DNA of 64,000 nt. Origin: Bdellovibrionales bacterium (GTDB lineage Bacteria > Bdellovibrionota > UBA1018 > CAIMNF01). Below the pieces are notes generated by a model. The model ran no database searches. It saw nothing but the letters and a program-made list of their open reading frames with translations, and was not told the origin of the DNA. Within the stretch, counting starts at the first letter, position 1, and each line of letters begins with the position of its first letter. The stretch spans positions 558,001 through 622,000 of the forward strand of contig CANNBJ010000001.1 in the NCBI GenBank assembly GCA_947502835.1. Reading direction: 5' to 3'. Positions 52,172-60,704 of this stretch are shown one piece after another. The position numbers and the translations under genes were made by a program.

Positions 52172-52507
52172 ATGGAAATGTATGAAGCCCTGGAAGCTTT
52201 TTCGTCACTGTCTCAAGAAACCCGTCTTCGGGTTTTTAAGCTTTTGATTGAATACGGAAGCGACGGCGTTTTGCCGGGTAAGATCGCTGAGAAGCTCAAG
52301 ATCCCGGACAATACACTTTCCTTTCATCTTTCTCACATGAGTAAGGCAGGTCTCGTCACTTCTAAAAAAGAGGGACGCCAGATCACTTACTACGCAAACT
52401 GCGATTTAATGGACGATTTGATTAAGTATCTCGTCGAGAACTGCTGCTCAAAAGAGGCTAAGTCGAAAGGCAAGGCCAAGAATAACTGTAACGAAAGGAA
52501 GTGCTAA
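52172..52507 (+). CDS. arsR: ArsR-family arsenic-responsive repressor
   Basis: 111 residues. A winged-helix domain (LSQETRLRVFKLLIEYG, LPGKIAEKLKIPDNTLSFHLSHMSKAGLVTSKKEGRQITYYAN, in part) is followed by a tail with Cys (NCCSKE and NNCNERKC), the probable As(III) site since the usual CVC motif in the DNA-binding helix is absent. It is first in an operon with arsI, arsC and an aquaglyceroporin gene, which supports the arsenic assignment. Confidence 0.9.
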   Translation: MEMYEALEAFSSLSQETRLRVFKLLIEYGSDGVLPGKIAEKLKIPDNTLSFHLSHMSKAGLVTSKKEGRQITYYANCDLMDDLIKYLVENCCSKEAKSKGKAKNNCNERKC

Positions 52508-52508
52508 T

Positions 52509-52949
52509 ATGAAACGCTTACATATTCACGTTGGTGTGAAGGATATTGAAAAGTCGGTGCAATTCTACTCGACTCTATTTGGAGTTAAACCCTCTAAACA
52601 GAAAACGGATTACGCAAAGTGGATGCTGGAAGATCCCAGAATCAATTTTGCAATCTCCACTCTCACTAAAACCACAGGAGTCGATCACTTGGGCATTCAG
52701 GTCGATGAGCCTAAGGAACTAGAAGAGATAACCGAGCGCCTGAAAAAAGCAGACTTGGGAGTCTATGATGAAGGTGAAACGACCTGTTGCTACGCCAGAT
52801 CCAATAAGGCATGGGTTGAAGATCCAGCAGGAGTAGCATGGGAAGCATATCAAACCATGGCTGATGTAGAAGTCTTCAAAGAAAAGACGGAAGATTCGGA
52901 TGCCGCGTGCTGCGCAACCGATGACGCTTCTGAATCAAGCTGTTGCTAG
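52509..52949 (+). CDS. arsI: ArsI-type C-As lyase (VOC family)
   Basis: 146 residues of the vicinal-oxygen-chelate fold. The N-terminal HIHVGVKDIEKSVQFYSTLFG, metal-ligand region GVDHLGIQV, the Cys pair in ETTCCYARSNKAWVEDPAGVAWE (C93/C94, with the last Glu as ligand) and a Cys-rich tail (AACCATDD, SSCC) match ArsI/CadI. ArsI cleaves the carbon-arsenic bond of organoarsenicals. It follows arsR by one base. Confidence 0.88.
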   Translation: MKRLHIHVGVKDIEKSVQFYSTLFGVKPSKQKTDYAKWMLEDPRINFAISTLTKTTGVDHLGIQVDEPKELEEITERLKKADLGVYDEGETTCCYARSNKAWVEDPAGVAWEAYQTMADVEVFKEKTEDSDAACCATDDASESSCC

Positions 52950-52952
52950 ACT

Positions 52953-53369
52953 ATGAAACTCTTATTCATGTGCGTAGCGAATTCTGCGAGGTCTCAGCTT
53001 GCGGAAGGACTGGCTAAAAAAGTCTTCCCGCAGGCTGAGATTCAAAGTGCCGGATCTCATCCCGGTAAACTGAACCCCTATGCTGTCGCGGTAATGAAGG
53101 AGATCGGCCTTGATATTTCGAAGCACTATTCGAAGTCAGTCGAGGATCTTTCCCCCGCGTTCTTAGAAAACCTAGACTACGTTATTACCCTTTGCGCGGA
53201 AGAAGTTTGTCCAGTTCTGCTCTCCAAAGCGAAAAAGCTTCATTGGCCGCATCCTGATCCAGCATCAAAAACTTCCCTCACAGATAACGAAATGCTCACA
53301 CGTTTTAGAAGCGCACGAGACGCTATTCTAAAGAAGCTCGAAGAATTCAAAAAGGAAGTGAAGGCATGA
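52953..53369 (+). CDS. arsC: Arsenate reductase (low-molecular-weight phosphatase type)
   Basis: 138 residues. The P-loop CVANSARSQ (C7, R13) is at the N-terminus, the redox Cys pair is in TLCAEEVC near residue 83, and the Asp motif HWPHPDPASK near 107. These are features of thioredoxin-coupled ArsC enzymes that reduce arsenate to arsenite. It overlaps the next gene by four bases. Confidence 0.92.
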   Translation: MKLLFMCVANSARSQLAEGLAKKVFPQAEIQSAGSHPGKLNPYAVAVMKEIGLDISKHYSKSVEDLSPAFLENLDYVITLCAEEVCPVLLSKAKKLHWPHPDPASKTSLTDNEMLTRFRSARDAILKKLEEFKKEVKA

Positions 53370-54010
53370 ATGCGCTTTTAGCTGAGTTCCTAGGAACCGC
53401 AGGTCTTCTTATTGTAGTTGTAGGATCTGGAATAATGGGGGAATCGCTTTCTCAAGGAAATGCTGCAATCGCTCTACTAGCGAATTCTCTAGCTACCGGG
53501 GCAGGACTCTACGCGCTCATTCAAACTTTCGGACACATATCGGGGGCACATTTTAATCCGGCGGTGAGTTTTATTGAATGGCTCTGGAAAAAACTGAAAA
53601 CAAAGGATTTGATTTTGTACATTTCAGTTCAGATTTTAGGCGCTATCGTGGGCGTGATTCTTACTCATGCGATGTTCGGGCAAAGACTCTTGCAGTTCTC
53701 CACCCACGATCGCGGTGGCTTTAGATTTCTTCTCTCTGAAGTGATTGCAACTTTAGGCCTTATCCTGGTGATCGGTCTCTCTGGAAAAAAGAATGTTGAA
53801 AAGACCCCAGCCGCTGTTGCAACCTACATTACAGCAGCCTATTGGTGCACTTCCTCAACCTCGTTTGCAAATCCTGCTGTGACCATCGCAAGAAGTTTCA
53901 CCGATACCTTTTCGGGAATCCTTTGGACGGGAGTGCCGAGCTTTATTGCTGCTCAATTTCTGGGCGTAGGTCTTTCCTGGCTATGTTTGAGGTTGACTGC
54001 CAAGCGGTGA
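53366..54010 (+). CDS. Aquaglyceroporin/arsenite channel (AqpS-like)
   Basis: 214 residues with six membrane segments and two NPA boxes, HFNPAVSF and FANPAVTIARSF. The MIP family channel sits last in the ars operon instead of ArsB or Acr3, the arrangement described for AqpS, where arsenite leaves the cell by facilitated diffusion. There is no other arsenite efflux gene here, so it is the likely exit route. Confidence 0.9.
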   Translation: MNALLAEFLGTAGLLIVVVGSGIMGESLSQGNAAIALLANSLATGAGLYALIQTFGHISGAHFNPAVSFIEWLWKKLKTKDLILYISVQILGAIVGVILTHAMFGQRLLQFSTHDRGGFRFLLSEVIATLGLILVIGLSGKKNVEKTPAAVATYITAAYWCTSSTSFANPAVTIARSFTDTFSGILWTGVPSFIAAQFLGVGLSWLCLRLTAKR

Positions 54011-54125
54011 GACATAGTGTGACTTTCGTTCGATCGGGCTACGCTTCTTTTGGCGTTCCCCCCTTGGTCCCCCTCTAGCCAGCCTCCCCAGCCCCCCCTG
54101 GGAGCAGAGCGACCCTCCGCGACTG

Positions 54126-54163
54126 AAGTCTCTCCCTTTAGGGAGAGGAAGAAGCGGAGACTT
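54126..54163. repeat. Nested hairpins in the arsenic operon 3' region
   Basis: CTCTCCCTTTAGGGAGAG (54130-54147) forms a seven-base stem with a TTTA loop. AAGTCTC (54126-54132) and GAGACTT (54157-54163) form an alternative outer stem. There is no T-run, so rho-independent termination is not certain. The surroundings (54056-54122) are unusually C-rich. Confidence 0.45.
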
Positions 54164-54169
54164 TCCACT

Positions 54170-54403
54170 TCATATGCCCAGCCACCGGCTAACGAAGGCC
54201 GCAATGATTGCGAGTCCAACGATCGCGCCCAGAGGGTTTCGCACGAGTTGCGCGAAGAATCCCCAGATAACAAGTCCGACGAATTTCAACACCAACCATA
54301 GGGCAAGAAAGGAACGATTCAGCAGAAAGCCTAGCGCATATACGACTTGATGCGACCACTTTAGCTTTTCCACTTCTTCTGAATTCTGTCTTACTGGCAC
54401 CAT
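54170..54403 (-). CDS. Small membrane protein
   Basis: 77 residues from the ATG at 54403, preceded by GGAG seven bases upstream; longer in-frame starts run into low-complexity C/G-rich DNA. Two hydrophobic helices, SFLALWLVLKFVGLVIWGFF and LGAIVGLAIIAAFVSRWL, make up most of the product. No family name. It lies between the ars operon and the structured element before the abiE genes. Confidence 0.55.
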   Translation of the reverse strand: MVPVRQNSEEVEKLKWSHQVVYALGFLLNRSFLALWLVLKFVGLVIWGFFAQLVRNPLGAIVGLAIIAAFVSRWLGI

Positions 54404-54457
54404 CGTTGTCTCCCTCTCCCCATCCCCAACACCACCACCTACCATAACCACCTCACT

Positions 54458-54643
54458 CCCGCGCGCTCTCACTCATTACTCATTCTCTCTGGTCCCACCC
54501 ACACCATCCGGCTCCAGACCACCCATACACAACCGAAGGGTGTGGGTGGGTGGTCTGGAGCAAAAGCCGAAGGATTTTAGGATGATGGGGGTGGGATCCA
54601 GAGGGCTTTAACCGAGGGCTTTTTGAGCGAGAGCGCGCGCGGG
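54458..54643. repeat. 186-bp G+C-rich nested inverted-repeat element
   Basis: Three pairs of arms are nested: the outer arms at 54458-54474 and 54625-54643 (CCCGCGCGCTCTCACTC against a near-identical complement), a middle pair around 54487-54511 and 54580-54609 (CTCTGG-type with CCCACCC), and an inner perfect 15-base pair GCTCCAGACCACCCA (54511-54525) with its complement at 54547-54561. The whole could fold into one long hairpin. It differs in composition from the A+T-rich element around it. It may be a MITE-like remnant, an RNA gene or a bidirectional terminator. Confidence 0.6.
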
Positions 54644-54671
54644 CGTAATTCTTGATGTTCATTTTTAAAAC

Positions 54672-55511
54672 TCATTTCTTCGATTTTTTATCACCAGCCC
54701 ACGGTTCGCCTTTGAGCAGCGGTGCAATTTCGGTTTCGACCACTCGAAATGCTTCTGCTATGTCGAAAGCTTCTTGTTCGTGCTTCTGTAAAAGTTGTGC
54801 AACATCGAGCCCAAAAGTCGAACTTGCCTTTTTCGCTGCCAAGTTCTGTTCAAACTCCGCCCTCGAAATCTTATTGCCTTCGTGTTCGATGTATTTCTCA
54901 AACGCCTTGATTGCTTCCATAGGAACAAAGTCTTTTCGATTTTTTGAAATCCAGTAGAGGTCAAAAAGATCTCGGCCTTTCTTCCTTTGGTAGAGCGCAC
55001 GAATTTTTGTACCCATGAGTTCGTTCAAATTGTAGGTCAAGCATTCGGCTTTTCCGCTGAACCACTTTGAGGAAACCTCAAAAGGGAGCTTTGAAAGTGG
55101 GTAGACGTTAAAATGTTCGGCGATATTGATTTCGATTTTTAACTTGAGAGGAATCGCAGGTACGTCTGAGGACTCGAAACGATAAATGATCGTTACACGT
55201 CCTTCTTTGCGATTCACCTGCGGTTTTTTGGGGAAAATGGGGTCCAGTTTTTCTCGTATCTCATCAAGAACTTTCCCGATGGGTTCTTTTTTGATTTGAA
55301 CAAGGTCAATATCTTCAGAATAGCGAAACGGTGTTTTGACAAATAGTTTTTGCAAAGCGGTACCGCCCCGGAAGGCAATCGAATCCTTCACGCTTTCGCA
55401 TTTATAGATTTCAACAACGCAACGAGAAAGAATAAGATCTTGTTCAATCTGATGGTCTCCACGCCAAGGCGCTTGCGGTTTCCATTCTTGAATGAAGGCT
55501 TTTGAGATCAT
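54672..55511 (-). CDS. abiEii: AbiEii toxin, nucleotidyltransferase
   Basis: 279 residues. The nucleotidyltransferase motifs FRGGTALQKLF and RYSEDIDLV (near residue 50-70) and KGRDLFDLYWI near residue 180 match AbiEii/DUF1814. The enzyme transfers nucleotides to a target and arrests growth; with AbiEi it forms a type IV toxin-antitoxin and phage-defence pair. It overlaps the antitoxin gene by four bases. Confidence 0.92.
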   Translation of the reverse strand: MISKAFIQEWKPQAPWRGDHQIEQDLILSRCVVEIYKCESVKDSIAFRGGTALQKLFVKTPFRYSEDIDLVQIKKEPIGKVLDEIREKLDPIFPKKPQVNRKEGRVTIIYRFESSDVPAIPLKLKIEINIAEHFNVYPLSKLPFEVSSKWFSGKAECLTYNLNELMGTKIRALYQRKKGRDLFDLYWISKNRKDFVPMEAIKAFEKYIEHEGNKISRAEFEQNLAAKKASSTFGLDVAQLLQKHEQEAFDIAEAFRVVETEIAPLLKGEPWAGDKKSKK

Positions 55512-56335
55512 ACGTCTGACTCCAATTCTTCGTTGATTATAACTCTCCAGGTTTCGTCGATTTTAAAATCGGCTTTCTGAAAGTTTCTCACTGGAACGAG
55601 CGGAATCATCCGCAAGCTTTGCTGCCCCAGGTGTTTTTTTAGTGGTTCGACGAGTTTTTCAAAACCAAGCGTTGATAGAAGATGGCCTAGGCGTTGCGAA
55701 ATCGAGACATCGGATTCGATTTCTGAAACTTGAACGAGTTTTTTTGCATCTAGGCGCTCCGATAATTCACTGAGCACCGTCACAATATGCTGGTATCCGC
55801 CTGACTGTTTATGAAACTGCAAAAGATCAAACGCCGTCACCTCGGGCGTTGAAAGTCGAAAGTAGCCCGTTTCGGTTTGAGCTTCCTGAAATGGAAACTT
55901 TGAAAGATCGCTTTTATGAATGGTCGAAATAGTTTGTTTTCCAGCTTTGATCGGTTTGATTCGATTTGCGGTTAAAACCTGAAACGTCTGAACCGCTTGA
56001 TGAGTTGCTCCATGAAAGGTTGCGGCAGAAAGGAGCCCTACACAGTAATCGGTTTTGCGAAGGCGCATGATCGCATCAATGAACCAAACCGTAGGAGGAG
56101 TACCCTGATCCCGATACGCAGGCGGGATAGGAACCACGATCCCAGGCTGAACCCTAAGAAGCTTGTTCTTTCCCTGAAGACGATCAGCGGCCCGTTTAAA
56201 CGCTATAGGAGTGACTTTGCACGCCTTGATTGCCTCATCCGCATGGAAAGCAAAACCACCGCGAGCCAAGTGCTCATCAATGTAGTCTTGGAGCCAGTTT
56301 GAGGAGTGTGATGTAGCTTCTGCTTCGCGTCCCAT
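55508..56335 (-). CDS. abiEi: AbiEi antitoxin/repressor
   Basis: 275 residues from the ATG at 56335; an ATG at 56344 is also in frame. The N-terminal winged helix (YIDEHLARGGFAFHADEAIKAC, AFKRAADRLQGKNKLLRV) and the middle TVWFIDAIMRLRKTDYCVGLLSAATFHGA (in parts) are typical of the AbiEi family, followed by STPEVTAFDLL. The protein represses its own promoter through inverted repeats and counteracts AbiEii. A TATAAT overlaps repeat 1, and transcription would start at about the chosen ATG. Confidence 0.88.
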   Translation of the reverse strand: MGREAEATSHSSNWLQDYIDEHLARGGFAFHADEAIKACKVTPIAFKRAADRLQGKNKLLRVQPGIVVPIPPAYRDQGTPPTVWFIDAIMRLRKTDYCVGLLSAATFHGATHQAVQTFQVLTANRIKPIKAGKQTISTIHKSDLSKFPFQEAQTETGYFRLSTPEVTAFDLLQFHKQSGGYQHIVTVLSELSERLDAKKLVQVSEIESDVSISQRLGHLLSTLGFEKLVEPLKKHLGQQSLRMIPLVPVRNFQKADFKIDETWRVIINEELESDV

Positions 56336-56336
56336 T

Positions 56337-56400
56337 AGTACCATTATAAGGTACTTTTCGGACGCTGTACAGAGTTCCTTAAGTACCGTTTCAAGGTACT
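56337..56400 (-). promoter_or_regulatory. AbiEi operators with overlapping promoter
   Basis: Two identical inverted repeats, AGTACC-N7-GGTACT, at 56337-56355 and 56382-56400, 45 bases apart, are each followed by TTTTCGG. On the minus strand TATAAT (56343-56348) lies within repeat 1 and TGTACA (56366-56371) is 17 bases upstream, so binding would cover the promoter from both sides. Double inverted repeats before abiE are known for characterised systems. Confidence 0.75.
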
Positions 56401-56444
56401 TTTCGGCCCTTATGCGTCAAACATCTAACGCTATATATTCAATT

Positions 56445-58172
56445 TTAAAGGCTTTCTATTATATCTTCAAATAATGGAATTTGAAGCCCACGAACTCTAC
56501 TAGGCGACTTCTCAATAACTACCGCCTGACCGATTCTAAGCTGCTTAAGAACGTCATGCTCGATCTGCATTTGCTTAGCCTCTCGCATATTACCCATACC
56601 CGTTCGGTTCGCTATAAGCTCTCCTGAGACCTGGTAGCTCTGCTTTAATGTATCGAAGGTGCCAGCAGTGGCGCAGAACTCTTCAACGGTCTCATGGTCA
56701 TCCATGCGAAGACCTATTTTAGTCATCGTATTAGAAATCACCTGCCGCCGAAATTCAGGAGTAACAGCATCCATATCTTCAAGGCCCTGACAGAAAGCAT
56801 GGATTCCAAACTTCGCACCCCTGGATTGTTTTAGGAATTCAATGAATTCCCGAGAAGCAAAACTTCCAAACTCGTCGATGAAGATGGGAAAGAAAATACG
56901 GTCATTCTCATTTGGCTCACTCTTATAAACTTCAGAGGACATGCTTTTTAAATCCTCGATAATCATTCTTCCCAAACGTCTAGCTGAGTCCCCATTTCCA
57001 AGCGTGTCGAGTTGAAAATAAGCAATGCCTCCCGTTTTTCTAATTTGCCTAAGATCAATTTCGTTCTGAGATTTCTCAAACGACAAAAGATGCCCGAAAG
57101 TTGGATTGTTCAAAATTGAAATTTGAGCTCCAAGACCCGAAAGTTCTTCTTCCTTGGCCTTAGAAAAAAAAGGACTGATGAGATGAAAAAGCTCTAGCGC
57201 ACGCTGATTTCCAGAATCGAATTTTTCCTGAAGCTGCTTCAGTATCGCCGCTCTTTCTTCCTTCGCTAAAAGAATCTTTGAAACTCGCTCCAGGTTTAGC
57301 GGAATACCCAATAACTCCGTACATGCAGTGAATGCCGTCAGAAAACTTGCTGATACGTTTTGATAATAGGGCTCTGACCAAACAAAAGCCTCCATCATCC
57401 GATCTTTAAGTTGGTTTGCATTCCCGTGTTTTAGAGGGTTGTAATTTGCAGAAATCGTCGGAGCAGACATAGAAAAAACCTGAAGTCGGCTTTCAAAGTC
57501 TTCACTCAAACGATTTCCGTACTCCCGGATTAATTCCAATGACGAGCTTTCGCCTTTTGGGTCAATCACAACACAAGGCTGGCGATGGCGAATGGCATGA
57601 AGAATCAGATTCGTCATTAAATTAGTCTTACCTGTTCCAGTCGCGCCAATGACTAGAACGTGAGCAGAGCGCTTCTTCTGCGGTAAAGCGATTACTTCTT
57701 CCGTTTTTACGTCGTGCCCAAGTGGAACTAGATCGTGCCTATAAAAAACATCTGCGATGCTTGCGTTACTTTTTCTGAGATCAATAAAATCCCTAGTACG
57801 CAGACCCTTTTCTTCGGACCGAAAAGACAGAATAAAGGGAGTCAGTGCATGACTTAAGAATAAAAGAGCACTCCAGATAGACGCCACACGAGCACAAATC
57901 AGAAAATTCTTATTTGCTTTAAGAAGATCAACATCATAAAGCGGAAATGGATCAACGAACGAGATCCAGAAAAGAGCTACAAAAAATACTCCCGCTAAGG
58001 GAATTAAAACATTCGCCCTAAAACGAAATTTTTCGTTTCGTGAGTTTCTCCAGCGAACCCACCAATAAATTGCGACTGGAAGGAAAGAAATGGTAACTGT
58101 AGCTATTGCAAGACCTGCAACTGCCTTTAAAATTTCCTCATCACGAGAGTTAGTATCGCCCACTGCCCACAC
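56445..58172 (-). CDS. Type IV coupling protein (TraD/VirD4-like)
   Basis: 575 residues. Three or so membrane segments at the N-terminus (about 16-38, 50-70 and 90-110) are followed by a large ATPase with Walker A GATGTGKTNL near residue 175 and Walker B FFPIFIDEFGSF near 430, both characteristic. It links relaxosome and secretion channel during conjugation. Its start overlaps the upstream gene by 23 bases. Confidence 0.9.
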   Translation of the reverse strand: MWAVGDTNSRDEEILKAVAGLAIATVTISFLPVAIYWWVRWRNSRNEKFRFRANVLIPLAGVFFVALFWISFVDPFPLYDVDLLKANKNFLICARVASIWSALLFLSHALTPFILSFRSEEKGLRTRDFIDLRKSNASIADVFYRHDLVPLGHDVKTEEVIALPQKKRSAHVLVIGATGTGKTNLMTNLILHAIRHRQPCVVIDPKGESSSLELIREYGNRLSEDFESRLQVFSMSAPTISANYNPLKHGNANQLKDRMMEAFVWSEPYYQNVSASFLTAFTACTELLGIPLNLERVSKILLAKEERAAILKQLQEKFDSGNQRALELFHLISPFFSKAKEEELSGLGAQISILNNPTFGHLLSFEKSQNEIDLRQIRKTGGIAYFQLDTLGNGDSARRLGRMIIEDLKSMSSEVYKSEPNENDRIFFPIFIDEFGSFASREFIEFLKQSRGAKFGIHAFCQGLEDMDAVTPEFRRQVISNTMTKIGLRMDDHETVEEFCATAGTFDTLKQSYQVSGELIANRTGMGNMREAKQMQIEHDVLKQLRIGQAVVIEKSPSRVRGLQIPLFEDIIESL

Positions 58173-58893
58173 CTAAAAAATCAAAGACCGTTTGTGAGCC
58201 CCGGAATCTTGAAAAGACTTTAGACGGCTTATTTGTTAGGGCAAAACCGATCTTTGGAAACCTGGCAGCTTTTTCCAAGAGATCTTCATACAAAGTTTCA
58301 TTCTCACAAAAATAAACAATCCGCTCATATCCAGATCTTTCGTAACGAGAAAAACGTTCAAAGTATCGAAGATTGCTCTTTTGATTCCGCTCTAGTTCAA
58401 ATGCATAGCTTCGGCCTTGGACCCTCCAAACCAAGTCGGGAATTGGAATGTCTTCTATAGATCCAAGTCGAAGCTCCTCTAGGCGTATTTCAGGATCCGA
58501 AAGATAAATACCCTCGGGAGGAAGCGTCTTTTCAAGAAATGTCCTAAGCTCATTAAGCCCTAGTTGGTGCTGGGCGAACATAGGAGCAACAATCGTCAAG
58601 GAATGCTTCGCTTTTGTTTTAAACCGCGCTCCCAACGAATACACTTTCAGGCGCTCAACGTTTCGCCTTTCTTCCCTTAGTTTTTTTACCAAAGGGAGCA
58701 TCTTTGACGGAACCGCCGAAGCAAAACTCAGTAATAGAGCGGATTCGACATACCCGTTTTTTAGCAAAGGCCTCACTCTAGTCCAAAAACATTCTTTGTT
58801 TGGAAAAAACCGTTCAGTAAGCTGATCGGATGTTGCAAGACCCTGCTCTGATAAATATTCCATCAATTGAAGATCTCGAACCGTAAGCCTCAA
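58150..58893 (-). CDS. Replication-relaxation-like winged-helix protein
   Basis: 247 residues. The N-terminus (MRLTVRDLQLMEYLSEQGLATSDQLTERFFPN, key elements) and PEIRLEELR, IPIPDLVWRVQGRSYAFELERNQKS fit the replication-relaxation/MobC-like family found in conjugative and mobilisable elements, where the wHTH binds near oriT. It lies just before the coupling-protein gene. The assignment is by pattern, no relaxase being in the window. Confidence 0.65.
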   Translation of the reverse strand: MRLTVRDLQLMEYLSEQGLATSDQLTERFFPNKECFWTRVRPLLKNGYVESALLLSFASAVPSKMLPLVKKLREERRNVERLKVYSLGARFKTKAKHSLTIVAPMFAQHQLGLNELRTFLEKTLPPEGIYLSDPEIRLEELRLGSIEDIPIPDLVWRVQGRSYAFELERNQKSNLRYFERFSRYERSGYERIVYFCENETLYEDLLEKAARFPKIGFALTNKPSKVFSRFRGSQTVFDFLGVGSGRY

Positions 58894-59282
58894 GCAACAC
58901 CTGCCTCAGTTCGTTCAGTTTTTCGCTTCTTGCTTGATGAGTCGGAACCAGCACGTTGCTGTTTTTCTAATCCTCGCTTCGCTTTCTTAATTAAAGCCAT
59001 CATCAGTACAGGATCGCTCTTAGCCTGCTCAAAGATAAACGTATCTGGAGTCAGTCGTTCAATTTGTCGATTCCAATATCGCTCATCCACTCGTTCAAAG
59101 AGTTCTTGAAAGATTTCCTCCAACTTAATGTCTGCTCCGCGCTCTTTAAGCACTTGTAGTGTTTCATTTGCTTTTGAAGCTACGTCTTCGGGCAACGAGA
59201 CTCTCTGCAAAGAACTCTTTGTCTCTGACTTCCTTTTATTTTTATTCTCTTCACTTCCAATAGATTCAATTTCAGTATTCAT
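58890..59282 (-). CDS. Small RHH-like protein of the conjugation operon
   Basis: 130 residues. A charged start is followed by LQRVSLPEDVASKANETLQVLKERGADIKLEEIFQELF (in parts), a strand-helix-helix arrangement reminiscent of ribbon-helix-helix proteins that act in relaxosomes. It ends in a Lys/Arg/Ser tail. A strong AAGGAG ribosome site precedes the ATG at 59282. The gene overlaps the next by four bases. Function inferred. Confidence 0.6.
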   Translation of the reverse strand: MNTEIESIGSEENKNKRKSETKSSLQRVSLPEDVASKANETLQVLKERGADIKLEEIFQELFERVDERYWNRQIERLTPDTFIFEQAKSDPVLMMALIKKAKRGLEKQQRAGSDSSSKKRKTERTEAGVA

Positions 59283-59346
59283 ATTTTCTCCTTTTTTAGT
59301 TAATTTTTGAGTTCAGCTCATCCAGTCGAAATCTAGTTCCTCATAG

Positions 59347-60246
59347 CTAATTCACCTCCGTCGGCTCATCTTGGACGATCACTTGAATCGTCTGATAGCC
59401 GTCCACATTTGTGTACTCTGGGGCCTGACGAGACTGCTCTGCAAAGCGATCGGCAGATTTTGACAAAGCAGTTACAACGCCAGACTTTGCACTATTCTGA
59501 AGTGAAGGTTCCTGGGTGTAAGTTCCGAATGCATTTTGGTTCCGATTAATCGTAGCGTCTAGGAATCCGGCAGCGGTAGCCGAGGCAAGTTCTGCGACAA
59601 AAAACTTTCCAGCCTGTGAATGGTATTCACCCTCAAGACCAATTGTTCCTGATTTGGAAAGTCCAGAGGCTCGAACATTGTAGGTTTTTCCATCCGAGGT
59701 GCGTATTTTGGTAAAGCCCAGAAGCACTCTTTTCAGCTCTCTATCAAGAATTGCTTCACCGACGAAAAAGCCACCTTTTAAACCTCCAGTAAGGACCATG
59801 GCTCTGATTGGCGTAGATACACTTGGGGAAGCTTTGATCTCTTGATCGACTACGGCTCTAAAAATATCGCCCGTTTTTACTCCATTCAGACGAACAGAGG
59901 CATTCTGAGGAACATAAACAACTCGATCTGATGCTTTGAAGTTTGATCGATCAATGCCCCTAAGATAGCTCGGAAGATTGCTAGTCTCGTAAAGAGGTGC
60001 CGATCTAGTAATTTTTATTGAATCGACTTTTGCTGAAATTCTTTTCTTTGGTTTTATTTCCTTTTGCTCTTCCTTTTTAGCTTCAATCAAAAGACTTCTA
60101 CGTTCGATCCGGCCCTGAATATCAAAAACACCAAGAGGCTGATCTGTAATTTCATAAGAAGCACCAATACTTTTTCCTCTAGGAGGAGTGCCTGCTAATG
60201 AACTTGGAGTTAGGGCTGAGTAAATTAAAAGTATAAGAAAAATCAT
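59347..60246 (-). CDS. VirB10/TraB-like channel protein
   Basis: 299 residues, short for the family. A hydrophobic N-terminus (MIFLILLIYSALTPSSLAG), a Lys/Glu-rich linker and a C-terminal domain with VVYVPQNASVRLNGVKTGDIFRAV and LTGGLKGGFFVGEAILDRE match the VirB10/TrbI/TraB fold that spans the T4SS core complex. It overlaps the gene before it by four bases. Confidence 0.75.
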   Translation of the reverse strand: MIFLILLIYSALTPSSLAGTPPRGKSIGASYEITDQPLGVFDIQGRIERRSLLIEAKKEEQKEIKPKKRISAKVDSIKITRSAPLYETSNLPSYLRGIDRSNFKASDRVVYVPQNASVRLNGVKTGDIFRAVVDQEIKASPSVSTPIRAMVLTGGLKGGFFVGEAILDRELKRVLLGFTKIRTSDGKTYNVRASGLSKSGTIGLEGEYHSQAGKFFVAELASATAAGFLDATINRNQNAFGTYTQEPSLQNSAKSGVVTALSKSADRFAEQSRQAPEYTNVDGYQTIQVIVQDEPTEVN

Positions 60247-60704
60247 TTCGCCACTCCTTTTGCTTTCACCAGCTTTTGATCTGAACTTTCAATTAGCTCG
60301 GCACCCTGAGTCTCAATGGCCGCGCCACCATAGCTGCCCAAAACCTCAATTGTGTCTTGGTGAACTTCTTTTGATGGGACGATATCGAAAACATATTTCT
60401 TCGCATTTGAACGAATGATTAGATTTGTTGGTTTTGCGGAACTGTCTTTAAGCACCAAAGTGACTTCATTTTCGGGCTTCTCAGGACGGTAGTATTGAAC
60501 CGCATCAGGATTCCCTAGTCTAATGCCCGTAACAGCAGTGGGAATCTCTACTAACGTCGCCATTCCAGGCACCATGTAAATGGTATGAACTCTTCCCAAG
60601 TCCAAAAGTTGTCCTGAAATTCTTCTCGGCAAATGGATTTCTCCCGCGAAACTCGCAAGAGCTAGTCCACTTAGCGCAAACGCACTAAATAGTTTGCTCA
60701 TCAT
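60243..60704 (-). CDS. VirB9/TraK-like periplasmic T4SS protein
   Basis: 153 residues with signal peptide (KLFSAFALSGLALASFAG). The core VHTIYMVPGMATLVEIPTAVTGIRLGNPDAVQYYRPE resembles the N-terminal domain of VirB9/CagX and TraK, given here only as key parts, followed by LVLKDSSAKPTNLIIRS. The C-terminal domain of VirB9 is lacking, as in TraK. A second Met at codon 2 is another start. Confidence 0.68.
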   Translation of the reverse strand: MMSKLFSAFALSGLALASFAGEIHLPRRISGQLLDLGRVHTIYMVPGMATLVEIPTAVTGIRLGNPDAVQYYRPEKPENEVTLVLKDSSAKPTNLIIRSNAKKYVFDIVPSKEVHQDTIEVLGSYGGAAIETQGAELIESSDQKLVKAKGVAK

